NCBI GenBank assembly: GCA_033439265.1
Contig: JAVTVX010000013.1
Coordinates: 20,936,500-21,000,499 of the forward strand
Origin: Dillenia suffruticosa
Taxonomy: Eukaryota; Streptophyta; Magnoliopsida; Dilleniales; Dilleniaceae
DNA length: 64,000 bases
Direction of reading: 5' to 3'
Below, piece by piece: positions 34,494 to 46,855 of the stretch; position 1 is the first letter of the stretch; each line of letters begins with the position of its first letter. The notes under the pieces were generated by a model, which did not search any database, was not told the DNA's origin, and was given only the letters and a program-made list of their open reading frames with translations. The translations under genes were made by a program, and so were the position numbers.

Positions 34494-36189
34494 ATGTCCC
34501 CTGCAATGGAAATGGGAGCAGAGTCCAGGGAAAATGAAGATGCGGACCAAATTTCGGAAGCCAAATACCAACAAGGAGTGAAGCATCTATGTGACAATAT
34601 TAGCATTACTAGACTTCCTAGAAAGTACATATTGCCCATTCCAGAGAGACCCCTCTCCAAAAATGCAGAGAAAAATGCCAAATCCACAAATTTGCCGATC
34701 ATTGATTTTGCACAATTGCAAGGCTCAAATCGATCACAAGTACTCAACACCCTTTCCAAAGCTTGTGAAGAATATGGCCTTTTTCAGGTAGGTTGGTTCA
34801 GATGGTAAATTTTGTACAGTTAAAGCTTAAAAACATGAGTTTGGTATAGTAAATTCTAAATACCCTTTTTTTTATATGCAGTTGGTGAATCATGGCATTG
34901 CAAGTGATGTTTTGAACAGCATGAGAGATGTGACTAGAAGGTTTTTTGAACTACCTTATGAGGAAAGGTCACAATATATGTCTGCAGATATGGGAAACTT
35001 AGTGAGATATGGAACTAGCTTTAATCAGAACAAAGATGGTGTCTTCTGCTGGAGAGACTTCTTGAAATTGACATGCAGTCCCTTATCAGATGTCATTCCT
35101 CATTTTCCTTCTTTTCCTCTTGACTTTAGGTGAGTCATCTAAATGTCAAGAAATTAATGTTAATTATACTGAAAAAATCAATGATTAAACATAAATATTT
35201 CCAGTATACTGCAGTTTCAAAAAAAATTCTCCTCTTTTCTCAATGACTTTTAATACCCAAAGTATCGAGGCAGATTAGATTTTGTCATTTGAGTCCTCCC
35301 CCACCCTCTCTCTAACTTGAGGCTGTGGTGTCCCTTCAATATTTGTTTTATGCTTATAATATGACTAGAAATTCTCAGCCACAATAGTAGTAGCATGCAT
35401 GATTCCATAATTTTTTTCCCAATTATGAAGGATAATATGGTTGATTTAACTTTATTATATGTTTCATAATTTATGTAGGACAGTGACGGCTACATACGCA
35501 AAAGAAACCAAATTCTTGTTCACAATGCTCATGGAGGCTGTCCTAGAGAGCCTAGGACTAAGCAGTGATGACATGAATAATACCAAAACGGAGGAAGGTG
35601 ATATTCTAAAAGAATTCCTTGATGGTAGCCAACTAATGATCCTCAACTGCTACCCACCATGCCCTCAACCCGACCTAACCCTGGGTATGCCACCTCACTC
35701 CGACTATGGATTTATCACTCTTCTTCTTCAAGATAATGTCCCTGGTCTTCAAATTGAGCATGATGGAAATTGGGTCACTGTTGAACCAATCCCTAATTCT
35801 TTTGTCGTGAATCTTGGTGATCATTTAGAGGTAAAATTAATTTAATATTTTATTAGTAGTACAAGTTAGTTTTTATCGATAATGCATCGCACATAATTGT
35901 AAATTTGATATTGAATTTGAATTTGTGACAGATATTTAGTAATGGAAAGTACAAGAGTGTGCTACATAGAGTTATTGTGAATTCCTTGAGGTCTCGAATT
36001 ACCGTGGCTTCGTTGCACAGCCTTCCCTGGGCAAGAACTGTACGGCCGTGGTCAAGACTAATCAACGAGGCCAATCCCAAGCGTTACATGGACACAGACT
36101 TCACGACTTTTCTTGCATACGTAGCATCTTGTGAGCCCAAGAAGAAGAATTTCCTAGAGTCAAGAAAGCTAATTACTCGACAGTCATGA
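34494..36189 (+). CDS. 2-oxoglutarate/Fe(II)-dependent dioxygenase (DOXC class)
   Basis: Four exons, 34494-34787, 34882-35129, 35479-35830 and 35932-36189, join in frame to 383 residues. The N-terminal DIOX_N region begins near LPIIDFAQLQ. The catalytic jelly roll carries the NCYPPCP signature (about 237-243), the iron triad H254, D256 and H310, and the 2-oxoglutarate-binding R320-x-T-x-x-S325. Such enzymes couple decarboxylation of 2-oxoglutarate to oxidation of a small molecule in the cytosol; in plants these are mainly flavonoids, hormones and other specialised metabolites. The segments FCWRDFLKL and SCEPKKKNFLESRKL place it among the flavanone-3-hydroxylase/DMR6-like relatives, but the substrate cannot be told. 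The first ATG (34494) is used; a second in-frame ATG six codons on is equally possible. All splice sites are GT-AG and no lesion is seen. Confidence 0.92.
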
Positions 36190-36354
36190 TTTTCCATGGA
36201 ATAGAGAAGATCCTATGTACCGACTTTTTGTGACTTCAATTATTTAGCTATGATTTTGGGTTATGATTGGGACCTTGCTTTTTTTTTTTTTTTTTTTTTT
36301 TGGTCCCGTGATTGGGAGCTTGTGTGGTTATATATATATATATATAGAGATGGG

Positions 36355-36660
36355 ATTGGGCCGGTTTTAACCCAGAAATCAGCCCAGCTGCCTCGTTGTT
36401 TCCCGGAATGGAAATTGGTCCAGGGTAACAGTAATCCGGAACCGAACCAGTCCGCTACAGTAATCTAGAGGGTCCGGTTCCTACTTTCTTGAGCCGGCAC
36501 AGTCCGGTTCAGCAGGCCTGGTTCACAGGGCCAGTCGGGTTCCAAGCAAATTTTTTGACCCAGCCCTGGAAGCCTCGGAACCACTACCGAACTGGCCCGC
36601 GGTTCCTGGGCCCGTCCGGGAGCAGGACGGACCGGTCCCATGTCCGGCTATATAGGAAGA
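36355..36660. repeat. GC-rich cluster of CCGGTTC-type motifs
   Basis: Downstream of the dioxygenase, a 300-base GC-rich block contains many copies of CCGG, GGTTC and GAACC in both orientations. Both edges read as TATATAG...GATGGG-like sequence on opposite strands. This style is seen in the subterminal repeats of plant hAT-type DNA transposons. No transposase or clean terminal inverted repeat was found, so it may be a degraded non-autonomous element. An (AT)n tract (about 36330-36345) and a T run (about 36281-36301) precede it. Confidence 0.4.
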
Positions 36661-36699
36661 GCAAAAGGAGAATTGTCTGCGGAAAAGTATAGGACAATG

Positions 36700-37465
36700 A
36701 TTAGGAAACCAATTGTGGGTCTGAAACTGTAAACTTTTGACCATATGAGTCGCAAGCACAATTAGTCCTGTAGCTTTAAGTACAAATGAATCAGTGACCT
36801 TCCCCTGACAGTGCAATAAAAATCTCTAAATCAAACTATTCCTCTTTTAACCTCAACTGGGCTATTTCTATTTTCCCTATATATATATATACATATGTTA
36901 AATCATGACCATAGATGATTTGAACTTGCACATGACTATGAGTAAAGGAATAGGGGGCATCCATAATTTTGACATTTGGGAGAGGTAGGCATTGACTTTT
37001 TGATTAAATTGAGAGATGAGAGAAGATGAATTTGCATTGGGGATGGAGTACCAATCAGCTTCCTCGTCTAGCTCAACCGTAGGTGGTTTACCTTGAAAGC
37101 AAACTACAAAGACAGTTGTGGATTAGTGACCGTGGTACAAACGCCATGCATATATGGAAGTAGCAAAGGGCAAACCAAAGGACAATATGTTTTTATCAAT
37201 ATAATATGCTCCATTTTCAAATTTTAAATTTAAAAATTGATTAAAAAATCTAACTCCCTTATTTATTAGATTATAATTCATTGGTCCATTGATAGGGACG
37301 GACCTATGTAGAGTTCAGAGTAAACAATTGCACCTCCTCAATTTTTAAAAATTTAATTAGTATTTATTTTACATCCCTTATCTGCGTTTATTGTTTGAAT
37401 AAATATCCTATAAATTTTTTGCATTCCTACCTCCACCTCTAGGTCCTGGGTCTGTTTTTGTCCAT

Positions 37466-37512
<47 letters not shown>

Positions 37513-39040
37513 AAAGAAATATACGAATGACCCTAAGTATATTAAGAAATATTGTACTTTCCATTGCATCGGTACTTTCGTTTGGCATTAATTTTTTAAT
37601 TTTTATTTTTTATAAAATTAGAAACTGCATTATACTTTCGTTCTTAATGAAATAGTCCAATTTAGTATATAGTATTTTTCAACCTTAAATTTTCCTACAT
37701 CTTCCCATGGGTGGCTACTCACCATATGATATACAAAACCGTTGAGACCGAATATAAATTTGGAATTCAATAGCCAGCGGATTGTGTATTTGGGGTTGAC
37801 ATTGACCCCAAGGAAAGGAACAAGCAAAACCCCAACCATGTAAGCTATTGCTTTTTAAATTCAACTACTTGCTCTAACCTAATCAAGTCTATTTGACTTG
37901 CTAATCAAAGTCAATTTTATTGTTTTTAATTAGCCAAATTAAGTGCTTCTCCTGTTGGATGTGCTTTCCTGTCGATGAAGAAAATGGAGGAGGGGAAAAG
38001 ATAAAACTAAATTTTCGTCTCCCTATGGTAGAACAGGATTACTAAAATAACAAAATTTAATGTAGCACACTCTCTTTAGTATAAAAGAAAAATTTTTATT
38101 ATCCGTTTTTCTTCTAAAAAAAATAATTAGAGATAACTTTTAACGCTTTCCATTTCCCTAGTAGCTCGAAACAGGATCTACTCTCTCTCTCGCTCTCTCT
38201 TTCCCTTGCTCTCTCTCTCTTCCCAAACCCCCCCCCCCCGGGGCGCCGGAGGGTGCGGCGAATGGACATGGACAAACAGGGTGTCAATCATGTATAGAAC
38301 TCCTAGCACCAAAAAAAAAAAAAAAATCATGTATTGAACTCCACTGAGCCCCAAAACTTAGGCCCCCAAAGCAGTAACGTTCAGAAAGCCCTTTAAATTG
38401 GGGGCGGGGGGTGGGGGGAACATACAGCCCACATGTGACGAGAAACCCAATTTCAACAATTGGGCCAGCCCATGAATCACTCCTTAGGCTAAGTTAAAAA
38501 TTTTTCTCTTTAACGTGAAATTGAATTTTCCATCTCCAATAACTCACCGGATTGTATGGTAGGATGAAATACAGGGGCACCATCATCATTATCTCTTAAA
38601 ATGTGCAGAGTTTAAAATAATTTAAATTCAAATTATTTCATGATAAAATTAAATTAAATTTTTATGAAAAGTTTACGTTCGTATTTGGCCCCAAAATCTT
38701 GTTCTTGGGTTACTTTATCACGATATCTCATTTGAATTCAAACATTTAAAAAAACTAAAAAAAAAAAAAAAAAAAGTTTCTCTCTCACATCTTAAGTCGA
38801 GATTTAATTGAGACTTAAATTCTTTAAATTCAAGAGGGATAAAATTAAAGAGATTATCCTCCAAAATAACTGCCGAGTGACGGCCGGTTAAAGGGCAATG
38901 GAAAGTGAAATTGACGAAGGCCAAAAAACAGATTAGTCTCCACTGTTCAATCTTTGGCTCCTCACTAACGGTTCTCCCGGAACCCAAACTCAATCCATTG
39001 ATCATCTCGCCCCATCAGAGAGAGAGAGAGAGAGAGATCT
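36700..39040. other. Intergenic, no gene seen
   Basis: Contains (CT)n at about 37470-37508, a C run into GGGGCGCCGG near 38228-38250, an A run near 38759-38775, and (GA)n at about 39018-39038 just before the cytochrome P450 remnant. The missing first exon of that P450 (transit peptide and N-terminus) could not be found here. Confidence 0.4.
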
Positions 39041-39044
39041 ACAG

Positions 39045-42000
39045 TCTTCAAAGTTAACTAATGACTTGAACATACCCATTGCAAGTGCCAAGCTGATGAC
39101 GTGTCTGACCATTTGGGAGGTGCTCTTTTCCTTCCTTTATTCAAATGGATGAATGAATATGGACCAATTTATAGTCTGGCTGCTGGGCCTAGGAATTTGT
39201 GGTTGTGAGTGACCCTGCAATTGCGAAGCATGTGTTGAGGAATTATGGCACCAAGTATGCTAAGGGTCTTGTTGCTGAGGTTTCTGAGTTCTTGTTTGGG
39301 TCTGGTTTTGCCATTGCTGAAGGCCCTCTGTGGACTGTAAGTGTTGCTCACTTCTTTTTTTTTTTTTTATTTTATTTCTTCATTATTTTGGTTTTGGGAA
39401 ATTTTAAGTGATTATGTTGCTATTGCTACTTGGTTTAATGGTGTAATTGGTTAGAATGTGAAGCGATGGGTTTTAGTTATGGGTTTGATGATTTGTCACC
39501 ACGTAAACATATTTGATCGTGCCGCTACGGTTTAGCTCGCCTATCGATTGTTTTGATATTTGGGAAATTAGGGTGATTTTGTTGCCGTATTGGTCAAATT
39601 ATGGTTTTAGTGGGATTATGTTTCTGGGGCTGAAGATATGAACACCTATTAAATGGATCTAGTTATGCTGTTGAAGTTTTTAGCTTTAGTTATTGATATT
39701 TCAAGGGTAATTTGAGTTAATACTATTGCCACTTGGGTAGACACCCTGACTGCTTATGTGTTGATTGATCATAATAATGATTTCACGGGAGTTTAATCCG
39801 ATTCAACAATATTAATACAAAACGGTCACTTTGTTAAAATCTAATTGTGATTAATCTAGCACCCGGCAGAATTCCAGTTCTGCAGGACATGAATCTTTTT
39901 TTCTGCACAGAAATTATTTTCAATGGTTTTTCCATAGTAAAGAAAAAAATGCAAAGTTTGCTTGGAACTGCGTTTTCTCATTACAGTGACTTTTGTTTTG
40001 CAACTTCATGCTGTCTGATTTTCCATCTGTCTAGAATTTGAAGACCTTGTGAGGCTCTCCTTCATTTGACCCTTGACTGTGTATGAGTTGTGAAGGTAGT
40101 GAAAACCTAGCTGAAATATAATGGGCAAGTCTTTGATGGTGTAAAAATAAAGAGCTATAAAGCATGGTGTGTGCTTGTTTTTCACATGTCCAAGATGCCA
40201 AGCTTATTTTGACAGGCAAGGCGCGGGGCTGTGGTTCCTTCTCTTCATAAGAAGTACTTGTCTGTAATTGTAGATTGTGTCTTTGGCCAATGGCTGAGAG
40301 AATGGCAGAGAAGCTCAAAGCTGATGCACTAAGAGGCAAGCCTGTAAACATGGAGGCAAAATTTTCTCAACTAACCTTAGATGTTATAGGCCTCTCAGTG
40401 TTCAACTACAATTTTGATTCTCTTACTGCTGATAATCTAGTTATTGATGCAGTTTACACTGCATTAAAAGAGGCGGAAGCTCGTTCAACTGATATTTTTC
40501 CTCACTGGAAGGCAGGTCCTTACTTGTCACCTCACATTTATAAACTGATATCTTTCCTTATTGAAAAGCATGTCTGATTTGTATATCTGTTGTTTCCCTT
40601 TTGTCCTTCGTGGGAATGCTGATCTTATTGTAGGTCAAAATTTTGTGTAAGATCATACCCAGGCAGGTAAAAGCTGAAAAGGCTGTTGCTTTGATTAGGA
40701 AAACTGTTGAAGGACTTACTGGAAAGTGCAAAGAGATTGTGGAAGCCAAAGATGAAAAGATTGATAATGAGGAAAATGTAAATGATACAGATCCAAGCAT
40801 CCTTCGCCTCTTACTCGCTAGTAGGGAAGAGGTATTTAATATGTAACTAGTGGTTTAGTTTCAAGTTAAAATATGTTCCTGTTGATCTACAGCTCATGTT
40901 GCCTGAGATAAACAGTGACTTACTGCTATTTACAACACATGCACAAACATGCACATAATTGCCACTTTCCATGTCCCAGTCTTCAGTTTCAGCAGCTTCA
41001 AATAAATTAGGGAAGAATTGCTATGGAATAGGAGGGATGCAAACTCTCAAGAACACATCTTAGTGTAATTAACATTGCTTTTACTAAGAGTATTTCTCTT
41101 CATGTGGAATACGGAATTCTCTGTGGGAAGAAAAAAATAAATAAAGTTTCAATCTAGGAGCTTCTTATTGTGCTCCATTCAGGGATTCAAATTTACCTTA
41201 ATTAATAGTTTTATTTGATTTTGGCCTAGTTAAAGTCAAATCCTGGTGCATTCCAGTAACCTATTATCAAAGTAAGTTCAGAACATGCTGCATGGACCAA
41301 CTTACCTTTTTTTTTTAATTTCGTTGTCTGATGTATTAATTTCTTGGTCAATGTTCTGGTCATTGCTCTGAGTTTCAATCAGGCACAGCTTCTGGAATGG
41401 AAACATAAAACCAACAAGAAGCCACTTCCCCATTGTTGCCTAAGATTCTTCCTGCATACTTCCTGAATATTATCATGACTATCAATTCGGAGTTGTGCTT
41501 TCTGTCATGCATGCACGAACTGTGAACATGCGAACTGTGAACGGTTATGCATATAAACAGAACTGCTGCATTATATTTTACCATTCCAGTGTTGATCTTT
41601 TCTTATGACATGGCATAATGTTCATGTAAGTTTGCAATTTTTAACACATTGCTACCTGGTCTGTCTGTTCCAGGTCTCAAGCAACCAATTACGGGATGAC
41701 CTCTTGTCGATGTTCGATGTTGGCCACGAGACTACCGGTTCAGTGTTGACTTGGACATTATATCTTTTGAGTAAGGTTATGTACCGCTTGTGCGTTATTT
41801 AAACTGCTTATATTGCCAATTCCATGCATCAAAACTAAGTTGATGGTGCTCCAAGGATATTGTTTTGCATGAAGTTCTACCTTTCCCATCTGAACCAAGT
41901 TAATGCAATACACCAAGGTTGTAGATGATGAATGCAATTCATATTGCCCTGGTCGTGTACTAAGACACATAGATGAAACCAGCACCGATAGTCGAGTTTA

Positions 42001-44861
42001 TATCATTATGTATTTTGAATGAGAGAAATAAACCCAACCAATGAGATGTACAGCAAAACAGTTGTTGTCGATTCCTGGTTTGGTTCTGGATTCTGATTGT
42101 GGGATGATGCATCTAAATCTTAATATTTGTGAGCAGATGCATGACAGGCTTCAAATATGGTTTTAATCCATATAAGCATTCTCTTATTACATCTGCAACG
42201 TAATATATTGCTTTAGTAACCACAAACTTGAATTAGATGCTAAATTTGCCATATCTGGTGTGTTGGATTTTTCTTCTTGTTAAAGGCAAGGGAAGAAGTT
42301 GACAGAGTTCTTCAAGGAAAGCATCCAACCTATGATGACATTAAAGATCTGAAGTATCTGACACGATGCATAAATGAATCTATGCATCGTTACCCTCATC
42401 CTCCTGTAGGTTGCGACAATTTTACTTCTATTTAAATATGCTAACTTTTTCTGTCCGCTGATCTTTTTCTTTTTGCAATACACTTGTGAAACAAAAGGTT
42501 CTAATAAGAAGAGCACAAGTTGCTGATGTTCTTCCAGGAAATTACAAGGTTAATGCTGGTCAAGACATCATGATTTCAGTGTATAATATCCATCATTCCT
42601 CCCAGGTATCGTCATGTTCACTATTGCTAATACTTAGATGTGGTGGATAAGATGTAGATTTTCTAATCCATGCCTTCTGCAAATGAACCTCAGAGTTCAA
42701 GTTGGATTCTTTGGTTGGATCCCAATTTGAAGTTCTGGGAAACCTAGACACTCCAGAATTATTGATTTGGGCTAATTTGCCTGGAAAGTGTTTCTATTAC
42801 TTTTGTTTAATTTCCGACTTTGAGTCTAGCACCTCAGGGTTTAGATGAAGTCGTATCATGATTTTGGCTTCAGCTCCTAACTTGATCAAGTTTCATTTAC
42901 ATAGTTCACAGTTCTAAGTGCCTGTCTATTTGAGCTGCTTTGTACCTGTTCATGAACCTGATAGCATATATATTGCCTTTTTTTTCCACGCAGGGGGCAG
43001 GGGGGGGGCTTGGCATTGGAACATATATTTACTTGGGATAAAAGGATACCACAAATAAAATCTACAACTTATATACAGTGGTTAAAATTTTCTCAATTAT
43101 TGTTTGATTTTGAATCTATGGCTTGTCATTGTTTGGTTGGTATTTTTGTTGTTAACTAATTTCCCAATGTTGGAATATGCCCATTGAGGTGGGCATTTGG
43201 GTAATTTAGGAATGGGGTAACTCCCATCCTTAACTACCCTATTAACCACTCAATCAAGTGGTAACTCCCAAAATGATGAAGCCATTATTCCTTGATTGGA
43301 TTTGAGGAAAAACAAGGCTCTCCTTCCTTGTGGCGTGAACAGTAACAATGAGAGAAAAAGATGTGAGAAAATGGCTAGGGTTTTCAACATTCTCTAGAGA
43401 GAGAAAATAGAGAGAGGGATGGAGATTTTCGCGTAGAAAAATCTCCCATCGTCAAACGATTCACCGGACATGAGGTTTGTGGCGTCGTGGAATTGCGGTG
43501 GTGGTTCGATTGCGTGATCACCATCTGACTGTGCGATCCGTTCGAGGGACATCGCGACACGGTGGATTTTGGAGACTGCCCTATCGAGGTATTTATCCCC
43601 CCTATCGAGGTATTTATCCCGAAAATTCCGAACTATTTAATTCACGCTTCCGCATGCGCGATTAAATCCAACACCCAAGTAATTGAATTAATTTTCCTGA
43701 CTCTTGCTTACATAATTTAACTTCATCAGTGCTTAAATTATCTCGCATTCTAATATCTATATTCATACTGAAAAAACAAAAAGAAAATGGTTTCTGATCA
43801 TCCCTGTTACAATATTACATGCACCAGAAAGGAAAGGTGCTGCCTTTTCTGTTCTCTTGACAACCATGTTAAGTGGCTTCATAATATGTGTGACTTTACC
43901 AATAAATTTTGGCATAAGGTGTGGGTGAAAGCGGAGGATTCTGTGCCTGAAAGATTTGACTTGGAAGGACCGGGGCCTAATGAGACAAATACTGACTTCA
44001 GGTATTTTTACTTCAAGACTATTAGACCTAGATATTTGATGTATACAATGTATAGAATAGATTGGTTTTCTAATGTTAGTTATTGGTAAGCAGGTTCATT
44101 CCATTCAGTGGAGGGCCACGAAGGTGTGTCGGTGATTAGTTTGCCATGCTGGAAGCCATCGTAGCTCTTGCAAATTTCTACAGCACATGGACCTTGAATT
44201 GGTTCCTGATCAGAACATCAGCCTGACCACTGATGCAACTATTCACACAACAAATGTAATGTTCTCTTTTTGCAACTTCAAAAGCTTGAATTGACATACA
44301 TGGGCATGCGCAAATATGACCCCTTAATACAACCTTTGGCTTTGTCAAGTCTGAATCATAGATTTTTACTAGATTTATTGACCAGTTATTGACTCTGGTT
44401 GGGATCAATTTGAGAACAGCCGCTCATGTCAGTAAATGTGACGCTGAAACAATAAAAAATAAAATAAAAATTTGATGCTACCCGTGGGGAAATTTGAAGC
44501 ACACCATATGTATGTTGTGAATCCAAACTGAATTAGCAATTTGTTGAAACTTTTGCATCTCGGCTTTGGCAAAGAGGGAAGAGCTGTTGTACACTGCATA
44601 TACAAAAGGGCAAGACCTTAAGTGCATAAGGGTTGATTTATATTCAATTTCTGATGTTCTATGTTCCTGGAAATATGTTCCTGGAAATTTCAAGCCTACA
44701 AAGAAAGCCATAAACATTATACATTTCATGAACTATCTTATCATGATGTTGATAAAAAGTTCTCGTATTCTAACCTGGGTCTAATGCTATTCTTGCAGGG
44801 CTTGTACATGAAAGTATCAGAAAGACAAACCCAGTCTGTTTCAATTGATTCTTCAAGGTAG
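39045..44861 (+). pseudogene. CYP97C1: Inactivated CYP97C1 (LUT1) carotenoid epsilon-hydroxylase
   Basis: Nine exon-like blocks follow the CYP97C1 order: about 39045-39336, 40216-40511, 40634-40831, 41674-41775, about 42266-42405, 42498-42605, 43919-44001, 44094-44255 and 44799-44861. Signatures include [63 protein letters not shown] and the haem loop FSGGPRRCVG. The working enzyme hydroxylates the epsilon ring in plastid lutein synthesis. Lesions: single-base losses near 39095, 39198, 40287 and 42278; a TAG at 44137-44139 just after the haem loop; a further shift near 44180; loss of the acceptor before 42266; and the K-helix ExxR arginine replaced by histidine (ESMH). The block-2 donor is GC. 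The I-helix AGHET is VGHET. The N-terminal exon is absent. Retained introns show a dead genomic copy, not a processed one. The next gene is the N-methyltransferase on the same strand. Confidence 0.92.
43168..43673 (+). mobile_element. Solo LTR in a P450 pseudogene intron
   Basis: A 506-bp unit begins TGTTGGA and ends TCCAACA, a perfect 7-bp terminal inverted repeat with TG...CA ends. It is flanked by the 5-bp direct repeat CCCAA (43163-43167 and 43674-43678). This is the signature of an LTR retrotransposon reduced to one LTR by recombination. It contains a 19-bp tandem duplication (CCTATCGAGGTATTTATCC, near 43580-43620). No gag-pol sequence remains, so the superfamily is not proven; the sequence style suggests Ty1/copia. 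Strand is nominal. It lies between the P450 blocks ending at 42605 and starting at 43919. Confidence 0.88.
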
Positions 44862-46030
44862 CTGCATGTAGATAATTTTTTTTTTCCTTGAAATCCACGG
44901 CCTTCAAAAGTGTGGCCATTACATTTGCCATTTGCCACAAAAGCTAACGAGAATTACGAAGGAAATTGCGAGCGCTGCTGGTAGATGGCTACTCTGATTA
45001 CAGAGTTTAATCTATATGATTGATCTTCCACCACAACCCCCCCCCCCCAAAGAAAAAACAAGAAGGGGGGGGGGGATTGTACCTGTATATGTTACTTGAA
45101 GGTATATGAGAATTTGTTTGATTCTCCTCTAAATTTACCGTCTGAAGGATGCTGCAGACCTGATTCTATCTCATGATCAAAATAATGAAATTTATGCAGC
45201 ATTCCTTATGTTACATGTTTTGTTAACCCCGCTTTGTTTGATATCCAAATGTAAACATTTAGCATAGCCGGTCCCAAATTCGGATAAAGGAGGAGGTTTG
45301 TGATAGATTGACGGTCATAAAAATTTCGTCAACACAATGGGAGACCTTATGTTACAAGTTATTGATCGTCTCATAACTGAGAATTAAAATTGATCAAGGG
45401 TTTCAGCATGTTAGAGGATTGAGATCAGATCAAACATGAATTCTCAGTTCAGTCATCTCCCTTCAGAATGTATGGTAGAAAAATACATATCCAATATTGT
45501 CATTTTAACCAGATAAGAACAATAATGAAGAAATTTGGAGATGCATGCTTAAGGTTCAGAATTCTTGGAGAACATTGCTTGACCGACAGCGTAGAAGCCA
45601 CCAACAATGAGAAACACTCACTCTGGGTTGGCAAAATTGATTTGCCGAACGTGATCTTATCCATTTCTTCCTCTATCCCATGATCTTACAATGTGCTTCA
45701 CCCCATTTTTTTTCGTCCAATCTCTAAACGCTAATTTTTGTCCTATACAAGGAGGCTGCTCAATTCTACCGAGTAAGATTCTACATTGTGCCCCTATACA
45801 ACATGGGAAGTCGACCTCTGCTCTCCTCCACTGTCATAATTCGGGATTGTCTTATCCATGTAGCCTTCAACTCTCTCCCAACCTCTATTTACTTAATTCA
45901 TTCTACTTTATTATGTTTTATTCATAAAAAAAAATTTAAATTCTGTAAATAAAAATTAAATTTCTCAATAAAATTAAAATTTTTTAAAACCATTATGATA
46001 TTTATAAATTTTCTTAGAATAAATTTTGAA
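44862..46030. other. Intergenic, no gene seen
   Basis: 3' flank of the P450 remnant. It has a C run and a G run near 45040-45075 and no supported gene; short open frames near 45468-45927 have no recognisable product. Confidence 0.4.
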
Positions 46031-46036
46031 CATGAA

Positions 46037-46620
46037 AAATAGATAAATATAATTTTGATACCGTATCAAGAGAAATTTAAATATGGATGTAATACCGTGT
46101 TAAAGTTGGAAGAATAATAAAATAATATAAATCCTAATACTCTATATTATTTCAATATAGAAATAAATAAAATCAAATATTTTTAAAATAAATTTATTTG
46201 ATTTTGAGATATAATATAAATACCGACAATTTTTCTCTCAAACTCTCGCAGACCGGCTTCTTGAATCACACCTCCTGCAATTCGGGCGATTGAAAGCCAG
46301 AAAAGTCGATACCACTCTCTCATTTTCAACGGTTTGAACTGGGAGACGGCTTCTTCTTTGGCTATGACTCCTGCTTCGGCTCTGACTTTTTGGCACCGAT
46401 GACAAATTAGAATAAATTTGAGACATCAAAGATAAATGAATATGATTTTAATAACATATTAGGAAAAAAACTATTATAATATATTTACTTTTTATGTAAA
46501 ATTCATTATTATAAATATAAAAATAATTATGACAAATATATAAATAAATAAAGTTAAATATTTTCAAATCAAATTAATTATTAATTTAATTTTAATATTA
46601 TAATATATTTTAATAAAATT
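46037..46620 (-). mobile_element. Reverse-oriented copies of the AT-rich LTR-like repeat
   Basis: At 46037-46215 and 46428-46620 the sequence matches, in reverse complement, the family seen at 14.2-15.1 kb. Each copy has a block like AGATAAATATRATTTTGATACC (near 46046 and 46433), which is the flank plus primer-site remnant. It is followed by the LTR end and A/T blocks such as TCAAATTAATTATTAATTTAATTTTAATA. The sequence between the two copies (46216-46427) is less A/T-rich and not recognised. The last copy ends about 235 bp before the methyltransferase ATG and so lies in its upstream region. Confidence 0.45.
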
Positions 46621-46855
46621 AAATATTTCATAATATATGATATCTTCTGTATTTTAATTGTGCATGTATTATTAAATTTTTTTAAAAATGAAAATTCGAC
46701 GGGTATATAATTACTCGGTGTAATTAAAATCTTTAAATTTCCAGAAATACCCTCCTCATGGAACTGATGATTTTTACTTTTGTCTATAAAAATCTTAATC
46801 GCCAAACCAAAACTACGACCACTCCTTGGCTTACCAGTCATTACACCTCCTAAAG

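Noticed and set aside
40216-40300. Apparent loss of the exon after LWT in the P450
   Set aside because: On re-reading, the block is present ([16 protein letters not shown] from 40216); only a frameshift near 40287 hides it.
43787-44089. 100-residue open frame
   Set aside because: Chance read-through across a true P450 block (43919-44001) into its flanking introns; the ends match nothing.
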